Assembly: GCF_947179165.1 (NCBI RefSeq)
Contig: NC_077245.1
Location: 21,427,740 to 21,491,739 of the forward strand
Length of the DNA stretch: 64,000 bases
Source: Solanum dulcamara
Lineage: Eukaryota; Streptophyta; Magnoliopsida; Solanales; Solanaceae
Direction of reading: 5' to 3'
Part shown: in pieces, positions 56,527 through 64,000 of the stretch
How the letters are laid out: each line of letters starts with the position of its first letter
Position numbering within the stretch: the stretch's first letter is position 1
Notes under the pieces: generated by a model
Told to the model about the DNA's origin: nothing
What the model saw: only the letters and a program-made list of their open reading frames with translations
The model's database searches: none
Translations under genes and position numbers: made by a program

Positions 56527-59131
56527 TGTAGTGACCCTAAAGGTCATTTTCAAAAAAAAATTATAAAATGATCATTTTAGCCTTCTCAGTAGTTGTCGCA
56601 AGTTATTTCTAATTTGTGTTGGGGGTTGGTTTTGGAAAATTCTTTAAAAATATGAGTTTTGGGAAGTTTTTGAGTTTTAAGTGCTTAAACATAATCAAAA
56701 GTGGTATTTGGGACCAATCAGAGCTACGAGTCTCAGAATGAAATTCTGTCAATTTCAACAACTTTGGAATATTGAATTTGGTCTAGAAGAGTTGTCGGAA
56801 TCAGATTTGGAGTTGTAATAAATTTTTGAGGTCTTGAGTTGAGAATTCTTGAAATTTTGATCATTGGATTGACTTTGGTCAATATTTGGAGATTCGATAC
56901 TCGGAATTGAATTCCGATGACTCCATTGCATTCGAGGGATGATTTTAGGTCTAGAAGTTGTCTTGGTTGAATTTTTGGAGGACCCGAGTTCGTTTTGGTG
57001 TTTTGAGGTTCAAAGTTAGTTTAGTTGCGACTTATCGAATTTCGGGTCAAGGAGATCTCGAATTTAAATTATGATTGTTCCATTGAGTCCGGTAGTATAT
57101 AAGGGTTGTGTGTATAAAATTCTGAATGAATCCCGAGGGTTCAATCTGTATTTTAGCTAAGGTGTGAAGTTGTTGTTCTTGTCTCTACTGCGTATGCATC
57201 GCGTTTGCGGAACTTGTCTGCTTTGGCGGAGGGTCTTGTGCCTTGACCTTCGCATTCGTAGGAGGTTGACCGCGATCGCAAAAGGCTGAGTGTGAAACCC
57301 TTTACATTCGCAGGCCCTCCACTACATTCACGATAGGCAAAGTGGGAAGCTTCCGCGTTTGCAGGCCTCTAACCGTGATCACGGAGGGTCATTTTTGACC
57401 TGGCAATAATTAATTCCTAAAAGACTGGAAATGACCCAATTCCTCCATTTTTGAGCCTAGAAAGCTCAGATAAGGGAATTCTTTGGAGATTTTTTGAGGT
57501 TTTTTGAGTGGGTAAGCTTCTATGATCCTAACTTTGGATTACCCATTGTTTATATCGAATTTGTGTTGTAATTTCTGAAATTGAACCCCAAATTTTGGAA
57601 TTTTTCAAGAACTCTTAGGTTTTCTCAAATTAATGATTCTGACTTTTTTCAAATCCATTTTCAAAAAGGGTTTTGCCAATAGATTCGTAACTTCAATAAA
57701 CATTTTCATATAAAAATTTCCAGATTTAGTTTTTTTTTGGAATTGGGTTTTTGGGTTGGTTTTAGCCTGGATGTAAAAGACTTTTATTTGGGTGTCGTTA
57801 GTTTTGTAATTTGATTGGTAATTCATATTTGATTAGATTCTTATGATTGGGATCGTCGACGGAAGGGAAAGGTCCAAATTCAAGCGTAGTCAGGAGCGAT
57901 ATCGAAGTAAGTGAAACTCTAAACCTTCATAAGCTTTGTAGAATGTGTATTCTTACTACGGCTATGTGATTTGATTGAATTGACATTAGGTTGATCATAA
58001 ATCATTAAAACACTTAGGATTGATCAGTCGGAGACATAAAAGGGAAATTTACTAATGAATCAAGCTAATTGAATTACTTAACTTTGTTGTCTCGTTGTGA
58101 AGCTTACATTATGATATCTGTGACATGAATTGCATATGATATTAGAATTCATTGCCTTCTCATCGATTGCATGAATATTCTTATTTGCATTTGGGTTGAA
58201 GTATATCATTGAGGTCCCTTCTTATGAATTTGACAAGATGAAATGGTTCCAGCTAAGTGAAAATAAAAGAGGAAAATAAGGAAGATTCGAGGGACGTGCC
58301 ACATGCCATGGTTGTTATATTATTGCATTGAGGGATGTGCCACGCACCATGGTTTTTATATTATTACAACGAGGGACGTGCCACACATTCTGGTTGTTAT
58401 GTTTTTGCATACGTGGGATGTGCCATGCGTTGTGGTTGTAATTTTAGCATCATATTAGGTATTCATCGCATTGCATTGTATTGTACTGATTTGACTATCT
58501 GAGTATTTGCCCTTAATTCATATGCTATTGAGACTGAGATACGTGCTACTTTGATGCTATCGATTTGAGCTAAGTAATCCTACTTGAATTACGCGTTACA
58601 TGAGTTATATCTACATATAGACTGTTAGATTGGGTTTTTATGCTTACAGGTTATAGCTATAGAGGTTCGTATGGTGTGTTAGAAGTACCTGTACTATTTA
58701 GCTTCACATGTGTTTATTGTATTACTTGTTGAATACCATGTTGTTTGGTACTCACCCCTTGCTATCTACACCTATGTAGGTTTTGAGCTCGGACAGTGAT
58801 CCAGATTTCTCCTTTCTTTATCTGCGGCTTTTGGAGCTACTTGAGAAGTAGTTGTTGACATCGGTGATCTCTCGCTCCTTTTTTATGCTTTGTTCCATTT
58901 AAGAGACAAATGCATTTTTGAGATTTACATTTATTTCAATTGTACTATTTTAGAAGCTTGTACATGTGACAATCAATCCTTTGGGATTTTATAGTTGTTT
59001 AAGATTTCCACATTTTCGTATTTATCTATCTATTATACTATTTTTGCTTATTTTCCACTTATTAGGTTTTCGAATGACTTATCTCGATGGATTGAGATGA
59101 GTATCATCCTACCCGAATTTGGATTATGATA
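56527..59131 (+). mobile_element. 5' LTR of Ty3-gypsy element I, 2.6 kb
   Basis: Starts TGTAGTGACCC and ends GGATTATGATA, a decayed GGGTCATGACA-type end, directly before the primer site. Contains a CpG-rich region with TTCGC/GCGATCGC words (57180-57390) and a 50-bp tandem array (58286-58440). The end layout resembles the LTR of element A. Confidence 0.75.
58286..58440. repeat. Three to four ~50-bp tandem units in the LTR of element I
   Basis: Units begin GAGGGACGTGCCACATGCCA or close to it, at about 58289, 58331, 58371 and 58415, and continue with GGTTGTTATATTATTGCAT-like sequence. Confidence 0.8.
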
Positions 59132-59134
59132 AAA

Positions 59135-59147
59135 TGGTATAGAAGCC
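59135..59147 (+). promoter_or_regulatory. Decayed primer binding site of element I
   Basis: TGGTATAGAAGCC, one or two changes from TGGTATCAGAGCC (initiator tRNA-Met), just inside the LTR. Confidence 0.75.
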
Positions 59148-59329
59148 CCAAGTTTGAAGGTCTCACGAGTATAAACCAAGTCTAAGTAGAGTCTCGAGGA
59201 TCAGTACGGAGACATTTGTATTTATCTTCAAAAGGCTATGAAGACTGTTAGAAAACTTCCTTTATTCATTCTTTCTTATCATGCTAAGTTTTTATCGCTA
59301 TTGCTGAGTGTTGCATATTATTTTGGCAG

Positions 59330-60775
59330 ATGTCGAGGACCAGAGCTATAACTATTGGTAGAGGGGAGGCAGTTCCCAAGGCAGTTGTTGAGACCCCAGC
59401 TAGGGTTAGAGGTAGGGAGCGAGCTACAGGCTGAGGCTGGGGAGCAGTTACTGGTAGAGGTTGTGCCCGAGGACGGCATCTGCCTGAGGTCGTGCTAGAG
59501 AGGCCTCCCTAAAGCCACATGTTGAGGTTGTTGAGGACTAGGTTCTTCAGATTATACTAAAATGTTGTTTCAGGAGACCTTGTTAAGGATACTAAGTGTA
59601 TTAGAGAGTTTTACTCAGGGTGCTGCAGGAATACCACAGGGTTTACAGACTAGAGCTAGGGCACAGACCCAGAGCAGTATCAGGTCCCAATTTTCTAGGA
59701 TCAGGTGAGTCAGCCACTATTGGTTTCCACACTAACTTTTGGTGCACAGGTTGCTCCAGATATGCTCATGACTATTGCAGATCAACAGTTCTATAAAAGG
59801 TTTCAGAGGATAAAACCACCCCAGTTTTAGGGTGGTAGGAGCGAGAACGCTCACAAGTTCTTGATAATATGTCATGAGATATTGGAGGTTGTGAGTATGA
59901 CTGATGCTTGGGGTATTTTGATTTGTTGCACTTTAGCTCCGATGGTTTTCCAAAGAGTGGTGGAAGATGTTCATGAGGTCCAAACCAGTTGGATCACCGT
60001 CAGTGGAGTTGGGTGTTTTTGCTAGAGCATTCAAGGATTGCTTCATTTCGTGAAGCATACACGAGGAGAGTAGGTTGAGATTTGAGAGCTCGACTCAGGG
60101 TGGTATATTTGTTGCCGAGTATGAGGCATGGTTCTATCAATTATTGAGCCATGCTACGGCATTGATCCTAAATGAGGCGGAGAGGGTTCGCAGATTTATA
60201 AAGAGGTTAACCTTATCTATTCGATCATATATGTTTAGATCATCCCGTGAGAGGGATTCCTCTCAGTCTATTGTGAGAACCACCAAGAAAGACAAATTGA
60301 TGGTTAGAGAGGAGTTTAGGGATCCCAAGAGGGGCCACTTTGATGGTCAGTTCTCAGGCACATCGTCAAGAGGTAGAAGGTTGCACAGAGGTGATGATTT
60401 GTTTCAGCGATAGAGACTCGTCCATGCTTCTATGCTAATGGTCGAGGGTGGTCAGGTTACCCGAGGGTCCTACAGTTCTGGCAGTGGTGGTTATGGTACT
60501 TCTTCGAGGTCTTCACAATAGAGTTCGACTCAAAAGGCATTACTATACCTGTGGGGATCCTGATTATCTCATATGAAGGTGTCCTGGTCAGGGCCGGGGT
60601 GGACACTAGACTAGTCCATCAGTTTCATCTAGAGGACCAGCCCCACCAACCAGAGGTCGAGGCAGAGATCAGACTAGTAAGGGTGTTCATACTTTTAGTC
60701 GGGGTGCTGGTGGAGCTATAATTTCATAGGGAGGAGGCTGAGGTGTTATGTAGGGTGTAGATGGCAGGGAAGCAC
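59330..60775 (+). pseudogene. Gag of element I
   Basis: Starts at the ATG at 59330 (MSRTRAITIGRGEAVPKAVV) with an arginine/glycine-rich N-terminus. Capsid parts are seen near 59800-59990 and in the open frame 60075-60413 (FVAEYEAWFYQLLSHATALI, RRFIKRLTLSIRSY). The zinc knuckle near 60545-60590 reads YTCGDPDYLI, a stop, RCPGQG; relatives have cysteine at the first position and arginine at the stop (CGA to TGA). Multiple frame changes and stops. Confidence 0.82.
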
Positions 60776-60829
60776 AGTGCTATGCTTTTCCAAATAAGCC
60801 TGAGGCTGAGTCTTCCAATGCAGTTATCA

Positions 60830-61180
60830 CATGTATCGTCCAGTTTGCCATCGACCTGCATTTGTGTTATTTGATCCTACATCTACTTTCTCCTATTTGT
60901 CTACCTATTTTGCATCTGGATTTGATTTGACTTGTGATCGCATGTCCATGCCTATTCATGTTTCTATACTCGTAGGTGAGCCGTTAGTGGTGGATTGAGT
61001 GTATCAATCCTATCTTGTTTCTTTAGTCGAATATGATACTTGGATAGACATGATTATTCTGGGGATAACCGACTTTGATATGATACTGGGTATGGATTTG
61101 CTTTCTCCTTATTATTTTATTCTTGATTGTTATGCCAAGATTGTGATTCTAGCGATACCTAGCATTTTAAGAATCTAGTA
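60830..61180 (+). pseudogene. Aspartic protease of element I
   Basis: Active-site region VLFDPTSTFSYLSTYFA, where relatives have D-P-G-S-T, so the flexible glycine is replaced by threonine. Further on LVEYDTWIDMIILGITDFDM and ILGMDLLSPYYFILDCYAK give the ILGMDWL block, with leucine replacing tryptophan. A stop near 61000 interrupts. Confidence 0.8.
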
Positions 61181-61299
61181 GAAGGGTACTAGTAGTTCTT
61201 ATCCTAGTAAGGTCATTTCCTATTTGCATGCTCAGAGATTGATTGATAGATGATGTATGTCTTATTTGGTTTTTATTCAGGATACCAGGTCCTAGTCAC

Positions 61300-62350
61300 C
61301 TCCTATGGAGACTATTCCCATGGTTAAGGAGTTTGTCGATGTGTTTCCTACTGATCTTCTTAGAATTCTGCCCGATAGGTATATTGACTTTGCTATTAAC
61401 TTGGAGCTGGGCACTAAGCCCATTTCTATTCCACCTTATCGCATGGCTCCTACAAAGTTGAAAGAGTTGAAGGACCAGTTGTAAGATTTGTTGAGTAAGG
61501 GATTTATTTGCCCTTGGGGTGCACCAATTCTATTCGTGAAGATGAAGAATGGTTCTATGAGGATGTACATTGATTATAGACAGTTGAACAAAGTGACTGT
61601 CAAGAAAAAATATTCTCTTCCTCACATTGATGATTTATTTGATCAACTTTAGGGAGTGGCTTTGTTCTTTAAGATTGACTTGAGATATGGTTACAATCAC
61701 TGAGGATTAGACCATCAGACATTCCCAAAATAGCTTTTCGGATCCGTTATGGCCATTATGAATTTCTGGTGATGTTTTTTGGGTTCGCTAACGCTCCTAC
61801 AGCGTTCATAGAGTTGATAAATGGGGTGTTCCATCCGTATTTAGACTCCTTTGTAATTGTTTTTATTCATATCTTGGTGTATTCAAGATAGAGGAGGATC
61901 ATGCTTATCATTTAAGATCGGTCCTTCAAAAGCTGAAGGCACAAAATTTATATGCAAAGTTCTCCAAATTGTGAATTTTGGCTTGATTCTGTGGCATTTC
62001 TAGGATACGTGGTGTCCAAGGAGGGTATTAGGGTGGATCCGGCCAAGATTGAGACAATTATAGGCTAGAACTAGCCTACTTCCCCTTACCGAGACTCAAA
62101 GCTTAGTGTGTTTGGCTGGATATTACAGACGCTTTGTGTAGGGATTCTCTACTATCATGGCTCCATTGACTAAGAAGACTCGGAAGGTAGTAGATCTCCA
62201 TTAGTCCGATGAATGTGAGGCAACCTTTCAAAAGCTCAAGACCTTATTGACTTTAGCTCCTATAATGACCTTACCCGAGGAGGGTGTGGATTTCACCTGT
62301 ATTGTGATGCTTCTGGTGTTGGTTTAGGTGGAGTCCTAATATAGAAAGTG
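61300..62350 (+). pseudogene. Reverse transcriptase of element I, catalytic aspartates lost
   Basis: Blocks in order: [90 protein letters not shown], then frame changes. Where [10 protein letters not shown] is expected, the DNA at 61857-61881 reads VFIHILVYS: three bases are missing and the DD pair is gone. Thumb and GYYRRFV blocks follow in other frames to about 62160. At least six stops. Confidence 0.85.
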
Positions 62351-62811
62351 AAGTGGTTACTTATGCTTCTAGACAGTTAAAGGCTCATGAAAAGAACCAC
62401 CTAACCCATGACTTGGAGTTAGTGGCGACGGTATTTGTATTAAAGCTATGGCATCATTATTTATATAGTGTGCATTATAAGGTATTCACCGATCACCGGA
62501 GTCTTCAGTGCATCTTCAGTCAGAGAGATTTGAACTTAAGGCAGCGTAGATGGTTTGAGCTATTGAAGGACTATGACATGACTATTTTATATCATTCAGG
62601 GAAGGCCAATGTAGTGGCCGATGCTTTGAGTAGGAAGGCTACTAGTATGGAGAGTCTCACAATGATTGGTGTTGACATGAGGCCATTGGACAGGGATGTT
62701 CATAGGCTAGCCAACAACTTCATTCGATTGCGGGTATCTAAGGAGAGTGAAAGCTTTATAACTTTCATTGAGGCTTGTTCATCACTATTTAAAAAGATTG
62801 GGGAGCGATAA
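62351..62811 (+). pseudogene. RNase H domain of element I
   Basis: Open frame of 152 codons. Blocks: [40 protein letters not shown] and [19 protein letters not shown]. The upstream first block ([15 protein letters not shown], about 62297-62338) is in another frame. Stops at 62809-62811 before the integrase. The last part ([16 protein letters not shown]) is the usual linker. Confidence 0.88.
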
Positions 62812-63205
62812 TTTGATAATGAGAAGTTATGTCTCATTCCATACAAGGTGTTGAGGGGTGAGGACAAGGCTAGACTTGATTCGGATGGAGTTTTGAGGAT
62901 TGAAGGAAGGATTTGTGTGCCCAAGGTGGGTGATCTGATCAGATTCATTCTAGAAGAGGCTCATTGTTCTCGATATTCCATCCATACGGGGTCAACAAAT
63001 ATGTAGCACAACCTTAGTTAGAACTATTGGTGGTGTGGGATAAAGAGGGACATTGCAGAGTTCGTGTCCAAGTGTTTGACCTGCCAACAGGTCAAGTGTG
63101 AGCACCAGCGGCCTAGAGGTATGAGTTAGAGGATGCACATTCCTACTTGAAAGTGGGAGCAGATCACCATGGACTTCATTGTGGGTTTACCTCCCACCAT
63201 GGGTG
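62812..63205 (+). pseudogene. Integrase of element I, part 1
   Basis: Zinc-binding region HCSRYSIHTGSTNM and [20 protein letters not shown], then MDFIVGLPPTMG, the first aspartate block of the core. Several stops (for example at about 63004) lie where relatives have tyrosine or tryptophan. Interrupted at 63205 by a poly(T)-headed insertion and continued at 63842. Confidence 0.85.
63199..63205. repeat. Target-site duplication ATGGGTG (left copy)
   Basis: ATGGGTG at 63199-63205 is repeated at 63835-63841. Removing the insertion and one copy restores the integrase reading across the site. Confidence 0.9.
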
Positions 63206-63834
63206 TTTTTTTTTTAAATGGACCTAACCCAAGGATCTTATCCCTTGTGGTGGTTAGGAGTTGAGCCACACACCCCCAAACCTTAACATAAATAAAATAT
63301 AAAATTACAAGGAGGGGAAAATAAAACCTTACCTCCAATTCTATGGTGGTTCATGAATCATCCAATCTACTAAAGTCGACCAACTTATCCCCAATACTAT
63401 CAAAAAGTAAACCTAGACACTATGCGCCTAAAAAGAGGACTCCTCTCGAACAAAGAATCTAAGAAAACATAAATAAGGGAGACTCTCCCCTTACATAGTA
63501 AGAAAAGAAATAAAACCTAAGAGCTCTTCACTAAACCTATAACTTAAACAAGAGAAAGGTAGAATGAAGAACATTAAGTAACACCAAAATAGGATCCAGA
63601 GTGGTCTGCTCCAATGTTGAATACCAGTAGAAATCTATGGTGGTTTTTGATCCTTTTCAACTTTTTTCTTTTAAAATTTGCCATGCCAAGTTTATCCATA
63701 ATCATATGTCCTCTAGTCTCTTTTGGTAATTGACTAAAGTTGTAGAATTAGTGTGTGGTGTCAATCATAAGGCTGTATTTTAAAATTATGTCTGCTAAAA
63801 AATTGGCTTCCCTCAATATATGCTTGCACATAAA
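63206..63834 (-). mobile_element. Poly(A) retroposon fragment (LINE-derived?), minus, 629 bp
   Basis: Begins on the plus strand with ten T residues, so the element is on the minus strand with a poly(A) tail. It is flanked by a perfect 7-bp duplication and has no LTR or terminal inverted repeats. These traits indicate target-primed reverse transcription by a LINE machinery. No RT motif is visible in the 629 bases, so it may be a 5'-truncated LINE 3' end or another retroposed RNA. Confidence 0.8.
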
Positions 63835-63841
63835 ATGGGTG

Positions 63842-64000
63842 GTTATGATTCTATATGGGTGGTTGCTGACAGACTGACCAAGTCTGCCCATTTCATTTCA
63901 ATTTGGGTGAGGTACACAATGAAAAAGCTAGCCCAGCTGTATATTAGTTAGATCATTCAGCTTTATGCGGTCCCGATATCTATTATTTTAGATCGGCGTT
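63842..64000 (+). pseudogene. Integrase of element I, part 2 (runs off the window)
   Basis: Resumes with YDSIWVVADRLTKSAHF, then QLYIS, a stop and IIQLYAVPISIILDRR, the second aspartate region, and is cut by the right edge. VADR replaces the usual VVDR, and the second block is partly decayed. Confidence 0.85.

Overview
The window is a gene-poor, AT-rich stretch of a plant nuclear chromosome, almost certainly from a Solanaceae species (pepper, potato/tomato or tobacco group). The evidence is the repeat content: Del/Tekay-like Ty3-gypsy elements with initiator-tRNA-Met primer sites, a Tat-lineage element with a second RNase H, an Au-type SINE, a mariner-like transposase relic, and a PF20167-like 'putative plant transposon protein' reading frame. 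The genus cannot be fixed from the sequence alone. There is no bacterial gene, CRISPR array or operon. I see one intact host gene, a 155-residue single-exon C2-domain (SRC2-like) protein on the minus strand at 51585-52052.

Layout. 1-6140: 3' half of an Athila/Tat-like element (B) with a decayed reading frame and a 1.53-kb LTR. 6141-32383: an old plus-strand Ty3-gypsy element (A), entered through gag by B and split in its integrase at 8558/29082 by a 20.5-kb block. That block is one solo LTR (C, minus orientation, originally about 5 kb) that was tandemly duplicated, then invaded by a minus-strand Ty3 element (D, TSD AGCAA) and another LTR (E, TSD TCACT), then duplicated again over 9.53 kb by a rearrangement with a breakpoint inside D's integrase. 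32418-34850: a mariner-like transposase pseudogene with an Au-like SINE in its left part. 34851-47519: a structurally complete 12.7-kb Tat-lineage element (F) with 0.92-kb LTRs and a perfect TSD GTTAT, carrying a hierarchical 23/91/~365-bp minisatellite between integrase and 3' LTR. 47520-51584: intergenic DNA with low-complexity tracts and a hAT-like nonautonomous element. 51585-52052: the host gene. 52608-56236: a 3.63-kb solo LTR (G, minus, TSD GTTTT) upstream of that gene. 56527-64000: a plus-strand Ty3 element (I) running off the window, with a poly(A) retroposon fragment (TSD ATGGGTG) in its integrase.

None of the retroelement polyproteins is intact. Many stops look like TGG to TGA/TAG or CAG/CGA to TAG/TGA, the pattern expected when methylated cytosines decay. 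A and I have each lost the catalytic aspartates of reverse transcriptase. The value of the window is its readable insertion history: nested insertions, solo-LTR formation, tandem duplication and illegitimate exchange can be ordered from target-site duplications and shared breakpoints. I did not find a convincing new biochemical system. The most unusual signals are the twice-duplicated solo LTR, the hierarchical minisatellite in F and the palindromic CTACGA/TCGTAG motif cluster in B.
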